DNA of 64,000 bases from Kiritimatiellia bacterium (GTDB taxonomy: Bacteria; Verrucomicrobiota; Kiritimatiellia; CAIVKH01). Positions 19,309 to 28,088 of the stretch are shown here, piece by piece. The stretch is taken from contig JAOSKE010000001.1 in NCBI GenBank assembly GCA_027493775.1, forward strand, positions 1,258,917 through 1,322,916. Reading direction: 5' to 3'. The translations under genes and the position numbers were made by a program. The notes below the pieces were generated by a model, which ran no database searches, had not been told where the DNA came from, and saw only the letters and a list, made by a program, of their open reading frames with translations. Numbering within the stretch: the stretch's first letter is position 1; the number at the start of each line of letters is the position of its first letter.

Positions 19309-19611
19309 CCCATCCCCGACAAACAGCGAACAGTTCCTTTTCCCAGCATTGAACGTCACCGACTTCATTCACAGAACAGCCCCGTCAGGGGCGCCTATTC
19401 CTCCGCAAATTCGAGCGTGAAGCAATTGATTCCCCTTGGAGACTCAACACCCGCTTTATTTTGAGTTTGCGTCATCTCACACGCCGTTCCACCTCCAACG
19501 AAAGGTCGAGCACCCATTTGTCGTTCTTTGTGGAGCGTTTGATGAACCAGCGGCAGCGCACGCCGAACAAGCGCTGATTCTGCGGTTGCCTCTTGTACTG
19601 TACCGGTAATA
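19309..19611. other. Gene-poor stretch, possible decayed minus-strand gene
   Basis: About 300 bp with no intact gene. The minus strand has protein-like reading in two adjacent frames (FIKRSTKNDKWVLDLSLEVE, then NKAGVESPRGINCFTLEFAEE to a stop near 19395), which could be the end of a frameshifted gene running under the start of the TolC gene. It must also hold the promoter of the efflux operon. I cannot name the protein. Confidence 0.25.
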
Positions 19612-21030
19612 ATGGCGGGTATGTGGAAGAGCGTTGTCGTGCTATCTCTGGGATTGGTTCTGATGGCTCGCGCCGAGCCGGAGCAATACGATCTAGACCT
19701 ACAGCGCGCGATAAACATGGCGTTGGCGCAGAATCGAGATTTGGCGCAACGGGCACGTTCTGTGAATAGCGCCGGACTTGGCATCGCTTCGGCAAACGCC
19801 GATTTCGGTTTCAGCCTCAGGCCCAGCGGAACCGCGCAGCAAACACAGGACACGGACACCTACGGCTACGGGATTTCGCTCGGCAAAAAAATTTGCTCCG
19901 GGCACGGAGATCGAAGTCGGACCGCGAGTCACGCAAACAGAAACGGACGACACATCGAATCGACGCACAAGCTGGCAGGTGGATTTCCGCCAACCGCTCT
20001 TCCGAAACTTCGGTCCGCTGGTTCAAACGGAGTCACTGGTTCAGGCGCGGCAGCGTATCCGCACCGCGCAGCGCGAATACGAACAACAAAAAAGGCCGCG
20101 CTGCTGCTGCGGGTGGTCGAAATGTTCGAATCGCTGATTCAGTTGGAGCGGTCAATCACCTCCGATGAAGCGTCGTTGCAGCGGTTGGACAAACTCTACC
20201 GCCTCACCCGCGCGAGAGAGCGACAGGGCCGCGCAACTCGTGTGGATACCCTCCGCGTTGGCCTGCGCGTGGGTGAAGCGACATCCCGCCTGGAAACCAG
20301 TCGTGAACGCCTGTCTTCGCAACGCCGCGATTTTGCAGAGCTGCTCGGCCAGCCGCCGGATGTCGTGTTCACCCTTGTCCCTCCGCCTCTGCTCGATCTG
20401 GATATTCCATCGGCCGAAGAGGCTGTTGCCGTCGCGCTCTCCAACCGCCTCGACTACGCACAGGTGTTGCAAGACTATACGGACACGGTGCGCGGCGAAA
20501 AAATCGCGCGGCGAGGACTGTGGCCGGATTTATCATTCGTTGCCCGCTATGAGTCGTATGAAAATTCAGATGTGCGAATGAACGGAGACAAAAAAGGCGA
20601 CCTCTGGTCGGTTGGCCTCGGCGGCGACACGGATATGAACCAGACTCGCGAACGGGCGCGGCTCGGACAGGCCGTTCTCGTGCGCGAGTCGGCGCGGGAG
20701 TCCGTGCGCATCCGCGAGTTCGCGATTACGCGCGAGGTGCAGCAGCAAACCTCCGCGTATAAACGTGCGCTCGATGAGCTGCAAATAGCGGAGCGCAATC
20801 GGCAACTGGCAGCGCAACGCGCAAAACTCGCGCGGCGCCTTTTTGAAGTCGGGCGAGGTGACAACTTTTCAGTGACTGACGCGGAGGAGGCCCTGACGGA
20901 CGCGGAGGGTCGCAGTCTCGGCGCACGCGCGGATGCTTCGGTCGCGGGCTACAGCTATTTGAACACCATCGGAACGCTGCTCGCTGCGCCGGAGGAGTTG
21001 CGTCCGAAATTAAGTGAGGCGCCCTTGTGA
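19612..21030 (+). CDS. TolC-like outer-membrane efflux channel (two frameshifts)
   Basis: First gene of a four-gene efflux operon. A signal peptide (WKSVVVLSLGLVLMARA) precedes YDLDLQRAINMALAQNRDL, the typical OEP opening, and the protein has two long coiled-coil halves. A stretch of about 200 bp is out of frame between a run of seven A (19885-19891) and a run of six A (20088-20093). The true middle (TEIEVGPRVTQTETDD..., SWQVDFRQPLFRNFGP) is in track ORF 19778-20137, and the two shifts compensate. Translation may start at ATG 19621 instead. The stop overlaps the adaptor's GTG start (GTGA). It forms the outer-membrane exit duct for the downstream pump. Confidence 0.82.
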   Translation: MAGMWKSVVVLSLGLVLMARAEPEQYDLDLQRAINMALAQNRDLAQRARSVNSAGLGIASANADFGFSLRPSGTAQQTQDTDTYGYGISLGKKICSGHGDRSRTASHANRNGRHIESTHKLAGGFPPTALPKLRSAGSNGVTGSGAAAYPHRAARIRTTKKAALLLRVVEMFESLIQLERSITSDEASLQRLDKLYRLTRARERQGRATRVDTLRVGLRVGEATSRLETSRERLSSQRRDFAELLGQPPDVVFTLVPPPLLDLDIPSAEEAVAVALSNRLDYAQVLQDYTDTVRGEKIARRGLWPDLSFVARYESYENSDVRMNGDKKGDLWSVGLGGDTDMNQTRERARLGQAVLVRESARESVRIREFAITREVQQQTSAYKRALDELQIAERNRQLAAQRAKLARRLFEVGRGDNFSVTDAEEALTDAEGRSLGARADASVAGYSYLNTIGTLLAAPEELRPKLSEAPL

Positions 21031-22223
21031 AGTATTTCCTTAAACATCTCCCAATTCTTGCCGCCCTCGCGCTTTCCGCCTGTACGCGCTCCGCAAACGC
21101 GCCAGCAAAACACACGGTTGAAGCAGGACCGCTTCAAGTGTGGACGGTGTATCCCGGCAAGCTTGAGGCGCGGCAGGTCAAGGTCATCATGTCGAAGTTC
21201 AACGGCAGCGCAACCATTGTTGAGCTGGCGCCGGAGGGAATGCCGGTTCACGCGGGTGACTTGCTTGTGAAATTCGACAGCTCGCAGTTGGAGCGCGATC
21301 TGCTGAAGCTGCAACGCGATTACCAGTTGGCAAAATCCGATCTGGAGCGCACGGAAAAAGCGGAGCTTCCCTTGGAATTGCGCGATATCGAGGCACAGCG
21401 GCTTGAGGCGCAGATGAACTATGAGGCCGAAAAACAGTTTCTCGAAGACACGCGGGAGCTGATGAAGGAAGACCTCGTCTCCGGGCAGGAAGTGGATCAA
21501 CAGAAGCTGAAGGTCGAGCAATTGTTGTCGCAAGTGCAAAAGCTCGATCAGAAAATTGAACTCACGCGCGACTTTCTCCATCCCGCTGCAATGGAGCGCG
21601 CGCGCGCAACGCTCTCCTCGGCAGAGCAAGAGCTGTCACTTGCAAGGGCACAACTGGAAAGCTGCACGGTGACTTCGCCGGCCGATGGTGTGGTGGTGTA
21701 CCGCCCGCTTCACATCAGCGGAGAGTTCAGAACCGTTCGCGTCGGCGACAGTCTCTTCAAAAACCAACCGTTTATGATCATCCCCGATATGCGCGACTTG
21801 ATCGTCGAGGTGCAGATTCCCGAAGCGGAGCTGTCTCGAATTGAAGCTGGACGCGATGTCCGCGTAACCCCGCTTTCCTATCCCGATTTGAAAATCCCCG
21901 GCTCGGTCGAGAACGTCGGCTCCATGGCAACGATCCTGGCGGACCGCCCCGGCTGGCAACGCTTTTTCCGCGCAGTGATCGGATTGACACAAAGCGACGG
22001 ACGGCTGCGTTCCGGAATGTCGGTGCAGGCGGAAATTTTATCCTATTCCACCGAGCAGGCGGTTCTCATCCCGCGCAATTACGTACACATGGATGGAGCC
22101 CAGCCGTTCGTCCGGCTCGCTGGGGCGTCTGCAAAAAAACATCCCCTAAAGCTCGGATGGGCGGACGTGAGCAACTTCGAGGTCCTCGACGGGCTGAAGC
22201 CGGGCGATGTTGTGACCCCCTGA
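21027..22223 (+). CDS. Periplasmic adaptor lipoprotein (MacA/HlyD-like)
   Basis: Membrane-fusion protein linking the ABC pump to the TolC-like channel. It begins with GTG in a 4-bp overlap with the previous stop. The signal ends in lipobox LSAC, so it is probably lipid-anchored on the outer face of the inner membrane. Order: beta-barrel/lipoyl half (IVELAPEGMPVHAGDLLVKFD), a long alpha-hairpin (about residues 85-210), the second lipoyl half (SCTVTSPADGVVVYRP), and a beta-barrel (VQIPEAELSRIEAGRDVRV). It ends in the usual LDGLKPGDVV. The stop overlaps the ATPase ATG (TGATG). Confidence 0.87.
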   Translation: MKYFLKHLPILAALALSACTRSANAPAKHTVEAGPLQVWTVYPGKLEARQVKVIMSKFNGSATIVELAPEGMPVHAGDLLVKFDSSQLERDLLKLQRDYQLAKSDLERTEKAELPLELRDIEAQRLEAQMNYEAEKQFLEDTRELMKEDLVSGQEVDQQKLKVEQLLSQVQKLDQKIELTRDFLHPAAMERARATLSSAEQELSLARAQLESCTVTSPADGVVVYRPLHISGEFRTVRVGDSLFKNQPFMIIPDMRDLIVEVQIPEAELSRIEAGRDVRVTPLSYPDLKIPGSVENVGSMATILADRPGWQRFFRAVIGLTQSDGRLRSGMSVQAEILSYSTEQAVLIPRNYVHMDGAQPFVRLAGASAKKHPLKLGWADVSNFEVLDGLKPGDVVTP

Positions 22224-22918
22224 TGCGCAACGATGCGTCAGCCGGGCCGGTGCTATCCATGCGGGGTGTATGGAAAAGCTTCGCCACGCCGCGCGGGCCT
22301 GTCCATGTTTTACGCGGCGTGGACCTAGAAATTGAACCGGGCAGTTTCGTCGTCATCACCGGACCATCCGGCTCGGGCAAATCAACCTTCCTCAATCTCG
22401 CGTCCCTGCTCGATACGCCAACTCAGGGCGTAGTCCAGTTTGCGGGGCGCGTGACCTCCACGCTCAACGAGAAAGAATTGTGCGAGCTGCGAAAAGAGCG
22501 ACTCGGAATGGTCTTTCAAAAGTTTTGTCTGCTCACCCACCGCAGCGCGCTCGAAAATGTCTTGTTCCGCTTCCGCTACCTCGCGGTGCCGCACACAGAG
22601 GCGCAAAAATCTTCGGAACGCGCCCTCGCGCGAGTAGGCCTTGCCGCGCAGGCGGATCAACCAACCCGCCTGATGTCGGGCGGCGAGATGCAGCGCGTAG
22701 CCATCGCGCGCGCGGTGGCGCAGCGGCCCGATCTGCTTGTTGCGGACGAGCCGACGGGAAATCTTGATCGCGCGGCGGCGGAGAGCGTTATGGAGGTCTT
22801 TCGCGACTTGAACGCGGACGGAATCACCATCCTCCTCGTCACGCACAACGAATCGCTGCTGCGCTTTGCCACGCGCCACCTCGTTTGCGCGGATGGCCGG
22901 CTGAAGGATCGCGCATGA
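22223..22918 (+). CDS. ABC transporter ATPase (MacB/LolD type)
   Basis: ATP-binding subunit of the efflux system, 231 aa from ATG 22223; the track's 22157 start adds unrelated residues. Walker A GPSGSGKST, Q-loop MVFQKF, signature LMSGGEMQRVAIARA, Walker B LLVADEPTGNLD and switch His in LLVTHNE are all intact. It uses ATP to drive the mechanotransmission-type permease encoded next, with which it overlaps by 4 bp (ATGA). In E. coli MacB the ATPase and permease are fused; here they are separate. Confidence 0.92.
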   Translation: MRNDASAGPVLSMRGVWKSFATPRGPVHVLRGVDLEIEPGSFVVITGPSGSGKSTFLNLASLLDTPTQGVVQFAGRVTSTLNEKELCELRKERLGMVFQKFCLLTHRSALENVLFRFRYLAVPHTEAQKSSERALARVGLAAQADQPTRLMSGGEMQRVAIARAVAQRPDLLVADEPTGNLDRAAAESVMEVFRDLNADGITILLVTHNESLLRFATRHLVCADGRLKDRA

Positions 22919-24126
22919 GCGAACAACTCCAGGGCGCGTTGCGCGATATTGCCGACGACATTCGTGCGCGGCCGGGCCGCGCCGGGTTGGCCTTTCTCGC
23001 GCTCGGCGTTGGAATGACCGCGCTCACCGTCCTGCTTGCCGTGCTCGGCGGACTGGAGGCGCGCGCAAAACGAATTGTCGAAGAGCTCGGTGCGCAGGTC
23101 TTCGCCATCACGCAGGCATCCGCCAGCAATCCGCAGCAGAACTCGACCCGCCTCAACGCTTCGCGCGCGGAGCTGCTGGCGACACATCTGGGCAGCGACG
23201 CGGTCTCCGGGATCCAGTTTTTTGAAAATGTCTCCGCCGGCGGCGACCGCCAGGTCCGCGTCATTGCAACGGATGAAAATCTGCTCAATATCCGCCCGTG
23301 GGTCATCTCGGAAGGACGCTTCATTGATAAACACGATATGCACAACCGCGAGCGCGTTGCCGTGGTGGATGCAATGATCGCGCGGGAGTGGAACTGGCGC
23401 GTGGGCGACACCGTGCAGCTTCGCGAAATACCATTTCGGCTGATCGGGCTTTTGAGCATCGGCGCGGATGCGTTGGAATCGGAATCCACCGAGCGCGCGT
23501 TATCACCGGGCGAACGGGCCGTCTTCGTCCCGCGCTCGCTCCCGCCCTATTGGCAGTTCACCACGCCCGCGCCCGACTTGCCGCTCGACGCCCTCTACGT
23601 TCGGGCGCCCGCCGGACAACCCATGGAACGCGCAGTTGCGTTGGCGCGCGAATTATTAAGCCAGCCGGATCAACGCCTGGAACAACTATCGTTCCTCACG
23701 CCGGACGTGCTCCTGCAACGTTTGCGCAAACTACAGGACACCATCCGCTTCACCGCCGGAAGCATTGCGCTGCTCTGCCTCATCCTTGGCGGCACAACGC
23801 TAATGAGTCTGCTCGTTGCAAACGTGCGCGAGCGGGTGACGGAAATAGGGTTGCGTCGCGCCCTCGGCGCAACGGCGCGCGATATTGCGGGATTGTTTGT
23901 TTTGGAGGCCATTTTGCTAACTGGCGCGGCCGCACTGGTTGGAGCGCTCGGCGCTGGCGCAATCCTGTGGCTCGCGCGCGGGCGATTTCCAATTGATCTC
24001 CGGCTCGATGCCTCTGTTCTGTTCACGCCCCTGCTGGTCGCCACTCTGCTCGGCGCGGCCTTCTCCTTCTGGCCCGCCCGCGCCGCGGCCCGCATTTCTC
24101 CCGCAGAAGCGCTCCGCAACGAATAA
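22915..24126 (+). CDS. FtsX/MacB-type ABC permease
   Basis: Start ATG 22915 (MSEQLQGALRD) in a 4-bp overlap with the ATPase. Four membrane segments in the MacB arrangement: one near the N-terminus (AGLAFLALGVGMTALTVLLAVL), a large periplasmic MacB-PCD-like domain (residues about 50-270), then three helices in the FtsX domain, with the cytoplasmic coupling motif VRERVTEIGLRRALGA. With the previous three genes it completes a tripartite pump. Cargo could be a macrolide-like toxin, a peptide or a lipid; the sequence does not tell. Confidence 0.88.
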   Translation: MSEQLQGALRDIADDIRARPGRAGLAFLALGVGMTALTVLLAVLGGLEARAKRIVEELGAQVFAITQASASNPQQNSTRLNASRAELLATHLGSDAVSGIQFFENVSAGGDRQVRVIATDENLLNIRPWVISEGRFIDKHDMHNRERVAVVDAMIAREWNWRVGDTVQLREIPFRLIGLLSIGADALESESTERALSPGERAVFVPRSLPPYWQFTTPAPDLPLDALYVRAPAGQPMERAVALARELLSQPDQRLEQLSFLTPDVLLQRLRKLQDTIRFTAGSIALLCLILGGTTLMSLLVANVRERVTEIGLRRALGATARDIAGLFVLEAILLTGAAALVGALGAGAILWLARGRFPIDLRLDASVLFTPLLVATLLGAAFSFWPARAAARISPAEALRNE

Positions 24127-24254
24127 TCACCCTCCCCGGACGAAACCAATCCTGGCCCCGAAGCCGCCGCTGTCCGGATCGGTGGCGGCATTATTGTCGT
24201 GCATCGGAAAAAAACTCCGCTTTAATGGCGGAATACATCCGGAGGTATTTAATT

Positions 24255-24677
24255 ATGTGGAGTTATGAAACAACCCTTCAGTGGACCGGCGCCAACATCG
24301 GTGTCGAACGAACAACATCACGGCCAGACATTATCGTTTGCCCTCCCGCCGAGTTTGGCGGAAAAGAAGACACTTGGAATCCTGAGCTGATGCTCGTCGC
24401 GGCGATTGAGTCGTGCATGCTTCTCACCTCGCTCAGCGTGGCGAGTCGCCAGAGCATCATCTTCAAGGGCTACACCAGCAAGGCGGTCGGACGGATGGCC
24501 AAAACCCCCGAGGGCTTGCGCTTTCAAGACGCCGTGATTGATGTCACGCTGACTGTTGCGGCGGGCACGGACGAGGCAAAGGCGGCACAGATTGTAAAAA
24601 CTGCCGAGAAATATTGCCCCGTTTCTAACGCGGTGAACTTCCCAGTCACGGTGAATGTCCACGTTCAAATCGAATAA
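24255..24677 (+). CDS. OsmC/Ohr-family protein
   Basis: 140 aa from ATG 24255, chosen because GGAGGT sits about 10 bp upstream; the track start at 24225 is too early. The two OsmC cysteines are present: one in AAIESCMLLTSLSVA and one in KYCPVSNAV, the pair that reduces organic hydroperoxides in this family. NPELMLVAAIESC is the usual helix. Probably a cytosolic thiol peroxidase protecting against lipid or organic peroxides. A monocistronic-looking gene just before pgsA. Confidence 0.88.
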   Translation: MWSYETTLQWTGANIGVERTTSRPDIIVCPPAEFGGKEDTWNPELMLVAAIESCMLLTSLSVASRQSIIFKGYTSKAVGRMAKTPEGLRFQDAVIDVTLTVAAGTDEAKAAQIVKTAEKYCPVSNAVNFPVTVNVHVQIE

Positions 24678-24683
24678 ACAGGA

Positions 24684-25292
24684 ATGGCAGACTCGCCTCC
24701 AGCAAAGCGAATTACACTTGCGAGCAAGGTCACGCTGGCGCGGATTCTGTTCATCCCGGTGTTCATAGCGCTCGTAATCAACTATCTGCTCGGCATTCAA
24801 GCGGGCGCCCCCGATTCAACGCTTCGGTGGTGGGCCTTTGGTCTCTTTCTGGCCATCGCCACCACCGACGCGCTGGACGGCTATCTCGCCCGCGCAAGAA
24901 ACGAAGTGTCCGCGCTGGGCCGAATGCTCGACCCGCTCGCGGACAAATTTCTTCTTCTCTCCGCGATCATTCTGCTGACGCGCCCCGAGCTTCCGGAGCT
25001 GTCGCCGCAAATCCCCGTCTGGTTCGCAGCGCTGGTTATTGTCCGCGATGTCCTTCTGGCGCTCGGCTACATTGTGGTGCGCCGGCTCGCGGGCGATGCG
25101 CACATTCAACCACGCTGGACCGGAAAATTTGCGACCGTTTTACAGATGGCCGCCGTCCTCTGGGTGCTCGCACAATTCAAGGAGGCCAACTTTATCTGGC
25201 TTCTCTACCTCACCGGATTCTTCACCGTCCTCGCCGGGCTACAATATGCCTGGGACGGTCGTCGCCAAGTAACCGATTCGCGCGGTCACTGA
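24684..25292 (+). CDS. pgsA: CDP-diacylglycerol-glycerol-3-phosphate phosphatidyltransferase
   Basis: Transfers the phosphatidyl group from CDP-diacylglycerol to glycerol-3-phosphate, the first committed step to phosphatidylglycerol. The CDP-alcohol phosphotransferase motif D-x2-DG-x2-AR-x8-G-x3-D-x3-D is complete (DALDGYLARAR...GRMLDPLADK). It has about five or six hydrophobic segments and 202 aa, as usual. It starts 7 bp after the OsmC stop and is convergent with the sigma gene. Another CDP-alcohol transferase activity is possible but less likely. Confidence 0.88.
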   Translation: MADSPPAKRITLASKVTLARILFIPVFIALVINYLLGIQAGAPDSTLRWWAFGLFLAIATTDALDGYLARARNEVSALGRMLDPLADKFLLLSAIILLTRPELPELSPQIPVWFAALVIVRDVLLALGYIVVRRLAGDAHIQPRWTGKFATVLQMAAVLWVLAQFKEANFIWLLYLTGFFTVLAGLQYAWDGRRQVTDSRGH

Positions 25293-25293
25293 T

Positions 25294-26346
25294 TCATTGT
25301 TCCGGTTCCCGAAGAATTTGGCGCAATTTCTTCAGCGAAGAATCCTGGATTTGCTTGATTCGTGCGCGGGTGAGTTTCAGCAGTGCCCCCGTCTCCTCCA
25401 GCGTACGCCCCTCAACGAACCGCAGCTTCATAATATGGCGCGCGCGCTCGGGCAACTGCTCCATGGCGCGCCAGATTTCCGCAACCTCGGCGCCCTCCGA
25501 CGCCGGGCGCGCGGAGGGATCTTCGATGCTTTCGTGGAGGCTGTTGCCATCCTCAACATACATCGCGTCCAGCGAGACCGGCGGCGCGGGCATACGCCCC
25601 CACTGGTTCACATAGACGCGCAGTTTCGCGGCGCGCTCAACCGGCAGGTCCGCAATTTTCGCGATGGACTCATCGCTCGGCTCCTCGCCGAAATCGCGCT
25701 TCCACGTATCAATGATGCTTTTGACATTCTGCATCTCGCGGCTCGGGCGCAGCCCGAAGCTTCCCGCGCGCGCGTGGTCGCGGAAAAAATTCCGGAGCCG
25801 ATTCTGCACCGCCTTCTGCGAATAGGAATAAAAGGGCGTTCCGCGCGTGTAATCAAATTTACGCACGGCGTTGGCCAGCGCCTTCGAGCCTTCCTGCAGA
25901 AAATCGGCCAACCAGACGGGGCCGATCCAAAAATACGGCTTGATGCAATTCACAACCATCCGCCGGTTCGCAATAAACAGCTCTTCCTCCGCCGCCTCAA
26001 TTCGCGAGACCAGCCGCCGCGCACTCACTAGCGCCTCGTACGCATCGGCGGACGTTTTGAAGCGACGCCGACAAAGACGGCGGATGCGCGAACAACAGCA
26101 GTGAATCTCCGTGAACAACTGGAGTGTGAGTTCGGAACCCAGCAGTTCCACGGTGCCGCGCTCGATCAGGAAGCGACCGACGGCCTGTGTGGATGAGTCG
26201 GGCTGAACGTAATTTCGTTCTTGGCGTACGCGCGGTGGATCAAAGGACTCTTCGCTAAACTCCGGCAACTCAATCTGCGGAAAGGGCAAGCTCTCTGCGA
26301 GCGCTCGCAGCTCCTTCTGGTAGTCTTGAATCGTCTTCTCGGTCAC
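25294..26346 (-). CDS. Divergent sigma-70-family RNA polymerase sigma factor
   Basis: 350 aa. Region 2 is recognisable but altered (VWLADFLQEGSKALANAVRKFDY, then TPFYSYSQKAVQNRLRNFF in place of the STYAxWWIRQAI block). A region-3-like helix pair (DESIAKIADLPVERAAKL) and a clear region 4 follow (LPERARHIMKLRFVEG, helix-turn-helix TLEETGALLKLTRARIKQIQ). The N-terminal 100 residues (ELRALAESLPFPQIELPEF) match nothing I know. Loss of the aromatic-rich promoter-melting block suggests altered promoter recognition. It differs from the conventional sigma factor at 40171. Its regulon is unknown. Confidence 0.85.
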   Translation of the reverse strand: MTEKTIQDYQKELRALAESLPFPQIELPEFSEESFDPPRVRQERNYVQPDSSTQAVGRFLIERGTVELLGSELTLQLFTEIHCCCSRIRRLCRRRFKTSADAYEALVSARRLVSRIEAAEEELFIANRRMVVNCIKPYFWIGPVWLADFLQEGSKALANAVRKFDYTRGTPFYSYSQKAVQNRLRNFFRDHARAGSFGLRPSREMQNVKSIIDTWKRDFGEEPSDESIAKIADLPVERAAKLRVYVNQWGRMPAPPVSLDAMYVEDGNSLHESIEDPSARPASEGAEVAEIWRAMEQLPERARHIMKLRFVEGRTLEETGALLKLTRARIKQIQDSSLKKLRQILREPEQ

Positions 26347-26399
26347 AAAAATCCTTGTCGTGTACGTTCAGTCGCGCAACGACAGCCGAGCTTGCGCAA

Positions 26400-27086
26400 T
26401 CACTGCGACGAATACTCGGAGAGCGACAGTCCTTCTGCGCTAAAACGTACCCACAAATCCATTCGCTGTGCACGCGCGAGTGCGCTGGCATCTTTATCCA
26501 CATCAAACACCCACGTCGCCTTGCGCACATCGTGCGAATCTGCATTCGTCTCTAAAATATCCGTCGGCGTTTCCATCGTCAGCGTAGCGCGAAAGCCCGC
26601 AAGCGCTTCTCGCATCAACTCCGTCGTTTCCGACGGCATATCTTCCGTCGGCATACCCCTTTGGCGAAGTTCGTACGCCTCGTTTGAGATGCGCTTCAGA
26701 CTCACGCTTCGATCCGAGAAAAATTCGGTTTGCATCACGCCCGACAGCGACGTGAAACGAATGGAGAGGCGGATATATTTACTTTCCGCGTCTTCCCACG
26801 AACGCGCATCCGTCAGCGTGATTCCGAGCGGCTCGTACTCCTTGAAATCCTCGCGGACCTCCGCTTCATCAAACGAAAACGGCGCGGCCTCCGCCGCCTC
26901 GCCGCCCTCCGCTTTCGCGCGCGCCTCAAGGTCGGCCAGCGCCTTCTTCGACATCGCGTATTGAATCGTCAACGTCCCACCGCCTTTTTCGTCAAGCGAC
27001 AGCGTTTGCTCGACCTGCACGCAACCGGCGAGCGCGAACAACAACAGGAGCGGAACAAGTTTTCGGAGCATACGAATCAAGAGCAT
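26400..27086 (-). CDS. Putative lipoprotein of unknown function
   Basis: Start ATG 27086 (MLLIRMLRK) or 27071; the ORF track begins too far upstream. A lipoprotein signal with lipobox ALAGC, then a domain starting VEQTLSLDEKGGGTLTIQYAMS. This opening resembles the LppM-like periplasmic lipoproteins, which begin with a beta-strand describing a quadratic form of signal. The middle is acidic and Ala/Glu-rich. There are no catalytic motifs I can name. It lies just upstream of the sigma gene on the same strand (54 bp), so the two may be co-transcribed. Confidence 0.7.
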   Translation of the reverse strand: MLLIRMLRKLVPLLLLFALAGCVQVEQTLSLDEKGGGTLTIQYAMSKKALADLEARAKAEGGEAAEAAPFSFDEAEVREDFKEYEPLGITLTDARSWEDAESKYIRLSIRFTSLSGVMQTEFFSDRSVSLKRISNEAYELRQRGMPTEDMPSETTELMREALAGFRATLTMETPTDILETNADSHDVRKATWVFDVDKDASALARAQRMDLWVRFSAEGLSLSEYSSQ

Positions 27087-27186
27087 GAAACCACCATCGC
27101 ACGCACAATGCCTCAATTCGAGACAAAAACGGCGGGTCGTGCGCCTTCGACAGCGCACAGCCCGCCGCAAAACAAACGGTTTATAT

Positions 27187-27588
27187 TCAGTCCACTTTTT
27201 CAGCCGGCGATTCATTCGCAGGCTTACCCTCGATCTTCCACTTTGGCCGGAACGCTTTCTTCACGAAGCCATCACCGGATTGGCTTAGCGTTTCACGCCA
27301 GCCGTTGTTCCATGTGATCACGACTTGGTTGTCCACGGCTTCCCATGTGCCTTCCTGGCCACGCCGCGCATTTTCCTCGCCTTCCCACGAGGAGACCGCT
27401 TCGCCGCCCGGCTTAATCGTGATATAGAACGACTCGCCTTTGTTGTCCTTCACCATCCACTTCCCGACATACGTGGACTCGACGCTGGCTGGGGCGGCGG
27501 ATTCTTCATCAGCAACCCCGGCGATGGGCGCAACAAGGGCGCCCATCAAACACGCGCCCAAAAGAGCGCACGCGAACTGATTTTTCAT
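27187..27588 (-). CDS. Small secreted protein, unknown function
   Basis: 133 aa with a clear signal peptide (FACALLGACLMGALVAPIAGVA). The mature part reads as a small beta-rich domain (YVGKWMVKDNKGESFYITIKPGG, SSWEGEENARRGQEGTWE, NQVVITWNNGWRE) like lipocalin- or DUF-type stress proteins that begin with a GxW motif. Upstream of the lipoprotein gene on the same strand, 100 bp apart. No function can be named. Confidence 0.7.
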   Translation of the reverse strand: MKNQFACALLGACLMGALVAPIAGVADEESAAPASVESTYVGKWMVKDNKGESFYITIKPGGEAVSSWEGEENARRGQEGTWEAVDNQVVITWNNGWRETLSQSGDGFVKKAFRPKWKIEGKPANESPAEKVD

Positions 27589-27691
27589 ATCCCTAGCTTA
27601 TGCCAATCGGGCTTAACACTCAAGCAGTCAGTTTAAGCCACCAAATAAAAAACAAGTTGTCCCGGCCACCCGACAGGCTACCATCCTCACT

Positions 27692-28075
27692 ATGCGCACT
27701 TGTCCAAATTGCGAGAAACAGATGCTCGCGCTCGAGTACGAAAATATTGAGGTGGATTGGTGTCCGCTGTGCAAGGGACTCTGGCTCGACCAGGGCGAGC
27801 TGGGCTTGCTGATGAACGGCGACCCCGCCATTGACGCCAAGCTCGACCTGAAGAAACTCGCGCGCGGAAAGCGACGCTGTCCACGCTGCGGACACCGCAT
27901 GGACGAGGTTGAGTCCGCCGAAGGTCGCATCACGCTGGATCGCTGTCCATACAACCACGGGCTGTGGTTCGATGCCGGAGAAGTGCAAACGCTCGTCAGC
28001 GCGATTGACCCGGCGGGGTTTGTAAAGTTTTCGGATTTCTGTGCAAGTTTGTTCGGGGCCGCATCATCCAGTTAA
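27692..28075 (+). CDS. TFIIB-type zinc-ribbon protein
   Basis: 127 aa with two zinc-ribbon modules. The first has CPNC and CPLC (residues 4-27); the second has CPRCGHRM and the degenerate CPYNHGLWFDAGE. Each is followed by the family's GLWLDQGE/GLWFDAGE tail. Such zf-TFIIB proteins bind zinc and probably nucleic acid or protein, but no clear role is known. It directly precedes lemA and the M48 protease, so it may be part of that operon. Confidence 0.85.
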   Translation: MRTCPNCEKQMLALEYENIEVDWCPLCKGLWLDQGELGLLMNGDPAIDAKLDLKKLARGKRRCPRCGHRMDEVESAEGRITLDRCPYNHGLWFDAGEVQTLVSAIDPAGFVKFSDFCASLFGAASSS

Positions 28076-28088
28076 GGAGAAAACAAAA

